This document shows, piece by piece, positions 1 to 6,917 of a stretch of 64,000 bases of DNA; the first letter of the stretch is position 1, and every line of letters begins with the position of its first letter. Source of the DNA: Rhodospirillaceae bacterium (GTDB lineage Bacteria > Pseudomonadota > Alphaproteobacteria > GCA-2731375); the NCBI GenBank assembly GCA_018660265.1, contig JABJKS010000073.1:1-64000 (forward strand), written 5' to 3'. The notes beneath the pieces were generated by a model. The model saw nothing but the letters and a program-made list of their open reading frames with translations, ran no database searches and was not told the origin of the DNA. A program made the position numbers and the translations under genes.

Positions 1-140
1 AGAGCAGATAGTGGATCGGGTTGAAGATCAGATCCTCCCGCTCATAAGAACGGGGGTGACGGGCGATCTCCTCACTGCCGCAGCCGATGATGACCTCATG
101 GACATAGCCACGGATCCAGACCTCCTGATGGCCGAAGGCG
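1..140 (-). mobile_element. IS21-family IstA transposase fragment
   Basis: Reading the minus strand from about 140 to the window edge gives an open frame in a different phase from the neighbouring ATPase. It contains GHQEVWIRGYVHEV, then CGSEEIARHPRSYERED and a FNPIHYLL segment. These match my knowledge of the C-terminal region of IS21-type IstA transposases (the IARHPRSYER and PLHYL segments). The frame is still open at base 1, so the rest of istA and any istB would lie to the left. The 5' part of istA and an IS terminal repeat are not seen at the junction, so this is an internal piece joined to the ATPase gene rather than a whole IS with its end here. Confidence 0.72.
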
Positions 141-827
141 AATGCCCCGGCTTTCCCGATAGACCAGGGCACAACAGCGATCATTGAACAAATCCGTTGT
201 ACCGCCTGCGATCTTGATTCTATGTCGAATGTAGAGGGCGGTTTCCTCTTTGCTCAAAGCTTCAAGGTCGTAATCGACGGAAATTCGTTGGGCCAGCTGG
301 CGCAATTCCGGTTGGCGCAGTTTTTCCAGCAACTCCGGCTGCCCCACCAGGACCAACTGCATGAACAGATTGTCATCCACATTGATATTGGAAAGCATGC
401 GGATTTCATCCAGGTCGTCGACTGAAAGGTTTTGTGCCTCATCCACAATGAGGGCGACACGGCGATTGGCCTTGTGCTCCGCGCGCAGGAAATTATTCAG
501 GCTTTCGAACAGCGTCACCGTATCCTTGCCCTGGTGTTCCAAGCCAAAAGCATGGCAGATCCAGGGAAAAATATTGTCTGTCACCCGCGAGGTATGGGTC
601 ATCACCCCAATGGTCAAATCGTGGGAGACGCGCTGTAGCAATTTCCGGGTCAATGTGGTTTTGCCGCTACCCACTTCGCCGGTCAGAATAACGATGCTGG
701 CCTCACTCGCCAAGCCGTATTCCAGCATGGTCAGGCCTTTGGTGTGTTTGCGGCTTTTGAACAGGTAGTTCGGATCAGGGTTCAGTGAGAACGGTTTTTC
801 CCTGAAGCCGTAAAATTCCTCATACAT
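96..827 (-). pseudogene. ExeA/GspA-like AAA ATPase, 3' end replaced by IS21 fragment
   Basis: AAA ATPase of the ExeA / exosortase-system-associated type, which in relatives works with secretion or exopolysaccharide export machinery. From the ATG at 827 (preferred over 839 because the family begins MYEEFYGF...KPF) it shows the N-terminal FYGFREKPFSLNPDP motif, Walker A GEVGSGKT (about residues 50-57), Walker B VALIVDEAQ (124-132) and a sensor region LVLVGQPEL. Homology stops at YRESRGI, where families continue PRLIN. The following 15 or so residues are out-of-frame IS21 sequence ending at a chance stop. The C-terminal helical lid and everything after it are therefore lost. The ATPase core is intact, but I infer that the product is non-functional or altered. 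Confidence 0.75.
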
Positions 828-839
828 CGTTATGCTCAC

Positions 840-1372
840 CCATAGTCATATCTGCGACTACAGTCGATGGTATATCCGTCTTTTTGACGATTTCCATGTT
901 CTTTAACCGATCCATAGACCGGTCCCTTGCCCTAAATATGCGCCCCACAAAATTGCTTAATCCTGCCCGTTCTTATGCGGACAATCTCTTCGGAATTATC
1001 GCGGCACCAAATCGTTCCGCTAGCGGTACAAGCCCAATTTCAAAACCTCTTTACCTTCACCCAAAATGAAAATAATGCATATGACATCTATCACACTTGA
1101 CGGAAATTTGCACGTTTCCCAAATGGGCTTCCGCCATGAATAATTGAAGTAACAGACGTATCATAGGTGCAATCCACTTAATCCTGGGTTAACGAAAAAC
1201 TTGTTTAACGCGCTTTAGATTATGCTAATTTATAAAAATGCATATGATTGTAGGCACATAACAAGCCAACCCAAATGTGAAATGGATTGTTTAACTTTTA
1301 TTGTGCATAGTTTATGATGATTCGTGAAAAGCAATAAAAAACGTATCAATGTATTTAAGAGGGCAATTGAAT
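840..1372. other. AT-rich intergenic region with a short direct repeat
   Basis: About 530 bases with no supported gene. It is clearly more AT-rich than the flanking genes. An 11-base direct repeat AATGCATATGA occurs at 1074-1084 and 1237-1247; each copy carries overlapping ATGCAT and CATATG palindromes, so the pair could be a binding site. A divergent promoter pair for the ATPase (left) and the XRE-PilZ gene (right) is expected here, but I cannot assign boxes securely. Confidence 0.5.
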
Positions 1373-1999
1373 ATGACAGATGAAGTAAGGTTTCGCCTAA
1401 AGGCGTTACGAAACCGAACCGGTTTGAGGTCCAAGGATGTCGCTGATAGTTTGGATATGCCGGCTTCGACCTATCAAAAGTACGAAGACCGGCGGCAGGG
1501 CGTATTTCTGCCGTTACATATGGTGGCCAAATTGGTCCTGGCGTTGAAGCCCCATGGCGTAGAGGCTGTGGAAGTTTGGGCGCTGGCAGACCCGGCGGAA
1601 GTTTCTGCCTTTCACCAGGCCTGGACCATTCTGAAAGAAAGTGCCGAAACCCAGGAAGTTGGTGCGACCACGGTCGCGGAAGCAGCCAATTGGAACAGTC
1701 GGGACAGCGGCCATCGTCGGCACGAGCGCTGGACCCCCATGCCGGCCAGAATGGGCCTGAATGGCAGCCGGGATCCTTGCGTGGTGAAGGATATTTCACC
1801 AGGTGGTGCCCGGGTACTGACCGAATTCGCTGATGGCCTGGAACAGGATTCGAACGTGAATTTTGAACTAATCCAATTCGGGCAAATGGCGGCCAAGGTT
1901 GTACACTTGGAAGGCAACGAAATTGGCCTGCGATTTAGTCAGGAAGCAGAAGACGACATGGCGGATTGGCTAACCCCAATGCGAGCTGCACAGCACTAG
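1373..1999 (+). CDS. XRE-family HTH / PilZ domain fusion regulator
   Basis: 208-residue protein joining an N-terminal XRE-type helix-turn-helix (about residues 5-65; SKDVADSLDMPASTYQKYE is a typical recognition-helix region) to a C-terminal PilZ domain (about 113-200). The two PilZ c-di-GMP-binding motifs are both present: RxxxR as RRHER at 115-119 and DxSxxG as DISPGG at 140-145. Known biology: PilZ domains bind c-di-GMP. Inference: a DNA-binding protein whose activity is set by c-di-GMP, possibly controlling the adjacent surface genes. The ATG at 1373 is chosen because AGAGGG lies about 10 bases upstream; an in-frame GTG or ATG further upstream lacks this. The gene stands alone between AT-rich spacers. 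Confidence 0.85.
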   Translation: MTDEVRFRLKALRNRTGLRSKDVADSLDMPASTYQKYEDRRQGVFLPLHMVAKLVLALKPHGVEAVEVWALADPAEVSAFHQAWTILKESAETQEVGATTVAEAANWNSRDSGHRRHERWTPMPARMGLNGSRDPCVVKDISPGGARVLTEFADGLEQDSNVNFELIQFGQMAAKVVHLEGNEIGLRFSQEAEDDMADWLTPMRAAQH

Positions 2000-2182
2000 A
2001 TTAAAAGCCGACAAGGGGTGACGAGCGGTTTGCAGCGGGGAAATTCTAACGAGCGGTGACCGCACGCTTCTCTAAGACCGATGAATTCAGATTTGAATAG
2101 CATCCGTTCGTAAAATGGATGGCGTTGGCGGTCGTGTTGGTATGCGTTAAACCAAGGTTCGGTATTAATGTGTTGTTCACCT

Positions 2183-2206
2183 CAACAATGCATGTTGCCA
2201 TTGTTG
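2183..2206. repeat. Perfect 8-bp inverted repeat upstream of small membrane gene
   Basis: CAACAATG (2183-2190) and CATTGTTG (2199-2206) form a perfect inverted repeat with an 8-base spacer, about 50 bases before the ATG at 2255. It could be an operator or a weak stem-loop. No T-run follows, so it is not a convincing terminator. Confidence 0.45.
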
Positions 2207-2254
2207 CTTGTTTGAACTGTTTCAGACTTTCGCAAAAGGGACACCCGCCAAATT

Positions 2255-2515
2255 ATGGACGATATCGCGCCAGACCCGCGCCCCTACGGTCGGATTAAGA
2301 TCATCGGTTGGATAATCTCCATCATCGGTATGGTCCTGTGGCTCTACGGCTATATGTATGACGGCAGCCCCGGTTTGGTCGATTGGCCACAATATCTGCC
2401 CGACTGGGCCGCCGAATTCGTCCCCAACCTGGAAGCAGAGATCGGTTTCGCCATATCCCTGGTTGGCATGGTGCCTTTGTATTATGTCGCTTTCAAGGAA
2501 ATGAAGGCCGCCTAA
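2255..2515 (+). CDS. Small two-helix membrane protein, unknown function
   Basis: 86 residues; I do not recognise a family. Two hydrophobic segments are visible: about residues 12-31 (IKIIGWIISIIGMVLWLYGY) and about 66-80 (IGFAISLVGMVPLYYVAF). They are separated by a polar, Trp/Pro-rich loop (SPGLVDWPQYLPDW), suggesting an inner-membrane hairpin protein. The start ATG follows AAAAGGGACACC, a usable ribosome-binding site. Codon usage looks like that of neighbouring genes. It is followed at once by two strong stem-loops at 2568-2622, consistent with a single-gene transcript. Confidence 0.6.
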   Translation: MDDIAPDPRPYGRIKIIGWIISIIGMVLWLYGYMYDGSPGLVDWPQYLPDWAAEFVPNLEAEIGFAISLVGMVPLYYVAFKEMKAA

Positions 2516-2567
2516 TTAATTGACGGCGATGCCTTGAAAAATAGCCGGTCGACTGATGTCCCAAACG

Positions 2568-2597
2568 AAAACAGCGGCTCCTAAGAACCGCTGTTTT
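2568..2597. terminator. Bidirectional rho-independent terminator
   Basis: Perfect 10-bp stem AAAACAGCGG / CCGCTGTTTT with a 10-base loop. Read rightwards it ends the 2255-2515 transcript. Read leftwards it ends in TTTTCGTTT and serves the sorting-tail gene at 2634-3365. Confidence 0.8.
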
Positions 2598-2601
2598 GCT
2601 G

Positions 2602-2622
2602 AAGGCCTTTGGTAGAGGCCTT
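2602..2622 (-). terminator. Second stem-loop after the exosortase-substrate gene
   Basis: AAGGCC (2602-2607) pairs with GGCCTT (2617-2622) across a 9-base loop, 12 bases past the stop of the minus-strand gene ending at 2634. It probably acts together with the 2568-2597 terminator. Confidence 0.55.
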
Positions 2623-2633
2623 TTGCAGAGACC

Positions 2634-3365
2634 TTAGGCTGCTACTTTCCTACGACGCCATCCGGCGAAACCCAATGCAGCCAGACCTGTCGCGAGCAAG
2701 GGCAACGCCGCCGGCACCGGCACGGCCACGGGCCATGAGCTCAAGGACAGAGAAATATCGCCCGGATCAATACTGCCAACATGCAAACCAATGCGCCCAT
2801 AACCCTCGCTCGGTCCACCGATTATCACATTAAGAAGCGATGCTTGGGTGACACCATCCAAGAGAAGGAAATCAGTCTCCCAAAACTCGCCTCGCTCAAG
2901 CCAATCGCCGCCAGGGCCCTGCGCATCAAAAGAAACAAATGTATCCCCATCCTCTTCTTCGACTGTGCCGCCCCAATCAGGCGTTGCGGCAGGCAATGAA
3001 GCCGGCGTAGCAGGCATCTTATTATAGAATGCAACTGCCGGGTCCAAAACAACATCATCAACGAGCAAGCCCGAGCGCTGTTCGACGGGATCAGGCAGAG
3101 CGATATAGTTTATAAGCTCTCGTTCGAAATAAATTTCGTGCACCGCCGAGCTAATATCCACAGACGACGTATTCTCGAGCCTGAATGTAGCCGTATCGCC
3201 CACGACTTGCATGCTCAAGGCTAATCCGATATCAGCTAGGGTAAATGTATCTTGGTCTTGCTGAATCTCCAACTCGATATCAACAAACGCCGCTTGCGCG
3301 CTTGTCCCACCTGCCATCAATCCGATCAACGCCGCCGCGCCCAAGATCTTTGAAAATTTCTTCAT
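2634..3365 (-). CDS. Secreted protein with VPxPA-type exosortase sorting tail (1)
   Basis: 243 residues from the ATG at 3365, chosen because AAGGA sits 8 bases upstream and because a clean signal peptide follows (MKKFSKILGAAALIGLMAGG, probable cleavage after AQA near 25); earlier in-frame starts add a non-signal extension. The mature part is an acidic beta-rich domain of no recognised family. The last 27 or so residues read VPVPAALPLLATG..., a hydrophobic helix and WRRRKVAA. This matches the VPLPA/PEP-CTERM class of sorting signals, which exosortases cleave so that the protein is placed on the cell surface or in the polysaccharide matrix. First of three consecutive genes with near-identical tails. 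No exosortase is in the window. Confidence 0.82.
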   Translation of the reverse strand: MKKFSKILGAAALIGLMAGGTSAQAAFVDIELEIQQDQDTFTLADIGLALSMQVVGDTATFRLENTSSVDISSAVHEIYFERELINYIALPDPVEQRSGLLVDDVVLDPAVAFYNKMPATPASLPAATPDWGGTVEEEDGDTFVSFDAQGPGGDWLERGEFWETDFLLLDGVTQASLLNVIIGGPSEGYGRIGLHVGSIDPGDISLSLSSWPVAVPVPAALPLLATGLAALGFAGWRRRKVAA

Positions 3366-3588
3366 CGGGTTAATCCTTGTATTTACCTTAACCGTATACG
3401 GTATTGCCAACGCGCAACGCACTTACGCTTGTGGCCCTCACTACGATCAACCTGGGCTTTTTCCTTAAACGCACCCAGCCTCCCTCTGATATCCAATTGG
3501 ACTATAGACCTCGATGGCCATCACCGCAAGTGTAAAGATATCATTAACAAGGAAAAAATTTCGCCTCGAACTGCCGCCAAGGTGCCTG

Positions 3589-4488
3589 CTAGGCCGCCAC
3601 GCGCTTTCGACGCCAGCCGGCGAAGCCCAATACCGCCAGACCCGTGGCAAACAGGGGCAATGCGGCTGGTACCGGCACCACAGACCCGGACCAGGCGAAA
3701 AGATATTCCGGGGTATTCGTTCCCTCAAATGTCGAAGCCGATGAAAACACCAATTTCACCCAGACTTCGTCCCCAGGGAGATTAACGACAGCACGAAGAA
3801 TTTGCATGTTGTCATCTGTGTTGGGAATATCCATCAACATGATATCGGCGTCGTTCAAATCATCGACTTCCAATGTATCATTTCCGTCGCCATTCGCGTC
3901 ACCCTGAATAGGCAGCTTGTCGCCTGGGGTCGCGGCCGATGCGTGAAAGCTAATCTTGACGGATTCCTTGAAACCATTGGGATCATTTGTTTGGCCCGCG
4001 CCGAACAGATTATCGGCGTTCGTGAGGTCAAGATCTTCAAATTCAAATGTGAACCCGGTTAATCCGGGCGAAAGTGGCTCAACACCGCCATCGTCGGCCA
4101 AATTCTTATAGTGCAGGAACATCGTAAGTGTATCCGTTGCACCATATCCACTGTCATAATATGTTCCGGCTTTTCCCGAACTACCGTCGGGCGGGTCGGT
4201 CACGCCGAAAGTTCCTGTCGCGCTGGAGCTGAGGGGTATATAATATTCAATGTTATAAGGACTGCCGGTTGGATTGCGGCCCTGCCCAAGCTGGACGCCG
4301 GGATTGCCGGGATCCGGCTGACCCGCCGAAACAATATTTGTACCCGCAGCATCAGCCAACGGCGTAACGCCCCCAATGCTATCGACGACAACACCGACAA
4401 CAATGGCATTGGCTATAGAACCGATTGTCAGGCCGCCAAGCGCCAAGGCACTACCGAGTACGAAATTGTGAATTTTACGCATTTTCAT
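3589..4488 (-). CDS. Secreted protein with VPxPA-type exosortase sorting tail (2)
   Basis: 299 residues. Signal peptide MKMRKIHNFVLGSALALGGL... with likely cleavage after ANA near residue 28. The mature region is Gly/Asp/Asn-rich (GDANGDGNDTLEVDDLND resembles a Ca-binding dockerin-like or EF-hand-like loop by eye) and otherwise unrecognised. The C-terminus VPVPAALPLFATG, hydrophobic helix and WRRKRVAA is the sorting tail and is nearly identical to those of the genes on both sides. Known family behaviour: export by Sec, then exosortase processing at the outer surface. Inference: an extracellular matrix or surface protein. The ribosome-binding site is weak. An alternative start two codons downstream (4482) would make no functional difference. 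Confidence 0.82.
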   Translation of the reverse strand: MKMRKIHNFVLGSALALGGLTIGSIANAIVVGVVVDSIGGVTPLADAAGTNIVSAGQPDPGNPGVQLGQGRNPTGSPYNIEYYIPLSSSATGTFGVTDPPDGSSGKAGTYYDSGYGATDTLTMFLHYKNLADDGGVEPLSPGLTGFTFEFEDLDLTNADNLFGAGQTNDPNGFKESVKISFHASAATPGDKLPIQGDANGDGNDTLEVDDLNDADIMLMDIPNTDDNMQILRAVVNLPGDEVWVKLVFSSASTFEGTNTPEYLFAWSGSVVPVPAALPLFATGLAVLGFAGWRRKRVAA

Positions 4489-4680
4489 TACTACACCACA
4501 GAATATGCCGCAGGTACCGCTGTAAACTGCGAAGAAAAGCCAATGCCCTCGACCGCGCCCTAAACGACGGATTGTCGGCTAAGATTCTGTTATCCATATG
4601 TATTTTAACGAAACCGGCTATTGCGCCAACCCAATTGTCTTGCAAAAATACCATTTTGTATTTTTAGCGACAATATATGG

Positions 4681-4714
4681 CTAAAACAAAAACAACGGTC
4701 GTTAGGGCCGCTGT
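4681..4714 (-). terminator. Rho-independent terminator of the third sorting-tail gene
   Basis: On the minus strand ACAGCGG pairs with CCGTTGT (one G-U pair) around a 9-base loop, followed by TTTTTGTTTT. It lies 27 bases past the stop of the gene at 4741-5589. Confidence 0.7.
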
Positions 4715-4740
4715 ATTCGATATTGGAGTAACTTGGCCGT

Positions 4741-5589
4741 TCAGGCAGCAGCTTTTTTTCTGCGCCACCCGGCAAATCCCAACACTGCCAAGCCAGATGC
4801 GAACAAGGGCAGCGCGGCTGGAATCGGCACCGGCGGAAGCCCTACCGCCTCATCCGAAAGATGCAGTTGCATGTTTACGACACTGTCCACGACGGCTTTC
4901 GCCTCATCAGACGACGCCAGCCCTAAAAACATCAGTTCAACGGACGCCGTCCTGTTAAATTCGAGACATTTATCCACAGTACAGATGCCTTGGTCGATAA
5001 GGTACTCCCGAGATGTCGCCCAGGTAAGGCCGTCGGCAGTGCCGTCGCTGTCCTCGTACTGCCATTTCTTATCGAAAACGGGGCTATTTGGTCCGGTTAC
5101 GTTCAACATGAAGTATTCGCTTCCCGTCTGCGTACCATAGTCCATTTTGACGGATTTCACGGTCTTTTCCTTATCATCAAAATGATGCGATCCTGCTAAA
5201 TACGCATCAAGATATTCGATTGGGATGTCGCTACAAGCGCTATCGGGGGTGCCGCCGCTGTACGTGCAGCCATCCGCCCAGATCATGCGTCTGGCATAGT
5301 CCGGGACCTCAAAAAATAGGTTTAGGGAAAAATCAGCGCCGCTTCCGTTAATCTCCCAGGAAAGGGGATTCATGTGTCCGGCAGCTAACGTGTAGATCGA
5401 ATTATGGTCGTTATACCAAACGATCTCTCTCGAGCCGGAATTGGCACCGGTGTATTCGCCAGCCGTCATGATACCATCAACGGTGATCGCCGTAGCAAAC
5501 GCAGGCCCCATGGTGGCAAAGGCCGCACACAGTCCGGCGAGAAGCGGTATAGCGTAGCGCACGCGCATCATCGTTTTTATGGTTTTCAT
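4741..5589 (-). CDS. Secreted protein with VPxPA-type exosortase sorting tail (3)
   Basis: 282 residues from the ATG at 5589, which has GGAG eight bases upstream; the in-frame GTG at 5607 overlaps that site and is unlikely. Signal peptide (MKTIKTMMRVRYAIPLLAGL...) with cleavage near residues 33-35. The mature protein starts ITVDGIMTAGEYTG, which resembles the start of DOMON/CBM9-like sugar-binding folds (weak, by eye). It holds several cysteines (WADGC...SACSD; QGICTVDKCLEF) that could form disulfides. The C-terminal tail VPIPAALPLFASG, hydrophobic helix and WRRKKAAA is shared with the two genes downstream. Probable substrate of an exosortase encoded elsewhere. Confidence 0.82.
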   Translation of the reverse strand: MKTIKTMMRVRYAIPLLAGLCAAFATMGPAFATAITVDGIMTAGEYTGANSGSREIVWYNDHNSIYTLAAGHMNPLSWEINGSGADFSLNLFFEVPDYARRMIWADGCTYSGGTPDSACSDIPIEYLDAYLAGSHHFDDKEKTVKSVKMDYGTQTGSEYFMLNVTGPNSPVFDKKWQYEDSDGTADGLTWATSREYLIDQGICTVDKCLEFNRTASVELMFLGLASSDEAKAVVDSVVNMQLHLSDEAVGLPPVPIPAALPLFASGLAVLGFAGWRRKKAAA

Positions 5590-5692
5590 CTTCGTTATCT
5601 CCGGCACAACGAAAGAAGCAGAAAGTTAATAATACCTTAACCTAACGGCATACGGCGCGCAAACGAAATATCCAAACGGGTTAAGTCAATTT

Positions 5693-5714
5693 TCTAACTC
5701 AATTTTGAATTAGA
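5693..5714. promoter_or_regulatory. Palindromic operator-like site before the catabolic operon
   Basis: TCTAACTCAA-TT-TTGAATTAGA, a 10-bp inverted repeat with one mismatch, sits 60 bases before the first gene of the catabolic run (ATG at 5774). Its size and symmetry suit a dimeric repressor of the MarR or TetR type. Assigning it to the MarR protein encoded at 11228 is only a guess, because the palindrome in front of that gene has a different sequence. Confidence 0.5.
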
Positions 5715-5773
5715 CAGACGGGCCCTGTCGTTCCATCATAGAGCGCTGATTTGTGCCAATTTAGGAGTCTGTT

Positions 5774-6916
5774 ATGAAGTCACCGATCTGCGATTTGCTG
5801 GGGATTGAATTCCCCCTGATCGCCTTCACCCACTGCCGGGATGTGGTGGTGGAAGTCTCGAAAGCGGGCGGTATGGGGGTTTTGGGTGCAGCACCCATGC
5901 GGTTGGACGAATTCAAGACCTCGCTGGATTGGATTGACGACCATATTGACGGCAAACCCTATGGCGTCGATCTGATCGTGCCCAACGCCTATGTGGGCAA
6001 GGACGACGGCGCAACGAAAGCCAAACGACCGGAAATTGACTCCTCCGCCCAGCGGCAATTCGTCCGGGATGTCCTGATCGCCCATGACATCGATGTCTCA
6101 GACATCACCGATGAACGTATGCAACGCAAACCACGCCTGGCCAAGAACGCAGATGCAGCAGGCGCGACGGATATTCTCGATGTCGCCTTTTCCCACCCCA
6201 TCAAGCTGATTGCCAATGCCCTGGGTGTACCGCCCACCTATATGTTGCAGCGGTCCAAGGCCGAAGGTGTGCCTGTCGCCGCCCTGGTGGGAACCAAGGA
6301 ACATGCCATCGCCCAGGCCAAGGCGGGGGTTGATATTCTGGTTGCAGCTGGTGGCGAGGCGGGCGGCCATTGCGGTGAAATCTCCACCCTGGTGCTGATC
6401 CCGGAGGTTTATCGTGCCGTCAAACCCTATGGCGACATCCCTATCCTGGCGGCAGGCGGCATTGTCACCGGCTCACAGATGGCGGCCTGTATGGCCATGG
6501 GGGCGGCCGGTGCCTGGACCGGGTCGGTGTGGTTGACCACGTCGGAAGCGGAGACATTATCCGTCGCCAAGGAAAAAATGCTGGCGGCGAAATCGTCGGA
6601 CACAATTCGGTCCCGCTGCCGCACGGGCAAACCATCAAGGCAACTGAAATCCGCCTGGACCGATGCCTGGGAGGCGGAGGATGCACCCAAGGCCCTGCCC
6701 ATGCCCCTGCAAATCAGCGTCTCGGAAATCGCCATGGACAAGGTGGCAAAACTGGCGGAAAGCGGCCATGAGGGTGCGAAAAAATTGACTTCATATTGGG
6801 TCGGCCAGGGCGTCGGCATGATGAACGAGATTACATCGTCCCGGCAGGTCATGTACGACTTCATGGAAGATTTTATCGAGGCGAGCGAACGCCTTGGCGG
6901 GTTCACGTCTGAATAA
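5774..6916 (+). CDS. Nitronate monooxygenase / 2-nitropropane dioxygenase family
   Basis: 380-residue FMN-dependent TIM-barrel protein of the nitronate monooxygenase family, which oxidises alkyl nitronates in characterised members. Visible hallmarks: GIEFPLIAF and GGMGVLGAAP near the N-terminus, the central AAGGEAGGHCGEIST motif with the family histidine, and the phosphate-binding ILAAGGIVTGSQ plus MGAAGAWTGSVW near residue 230. Start ATG has AGGAG seven bases upstream. It is followed after one base by an acyl-CoA synthetase, so it heads an operon. In such a setting the true substrate may be an enone or related CoA-pathway intermediate rather than a nitronate; this is inference. Confidence 0.85.
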   Translation: MKSPICDLLGIEFPLIAFTHCRDVVVEVSKAGGMGVLGAAPMRLDEFKTSLDWIDDHIDGKPYGVDLIVPNAYVGKDDGATKAKRPEIDSSAQRQFVRDVLIAHDIDVSDITDERMQRKPRLAKNADAAGATDILDVAFSHPIKLIANALGVPPTYMLQRSKAEGVPVAALVGTKEHAIAQAKAGVDILVAAGGEAGGHCGEISTLVLIPEVYRAVKPYGDIPILAAGGIVTGSQMAACMAMGAAGAWTGSVWLTTSEAETLSVAKEKMLAAKSSDTIRSRCRTGKPSRQLKSAWTDAWEAEDAPKALPMPLQISVSEIAMDKVAKLAESGHEGAKKLTSYWVGQGVGMMNEITSSRQVMYDFMEDFIEASERLGGFTSE

Positions 6917-6917
6917 A

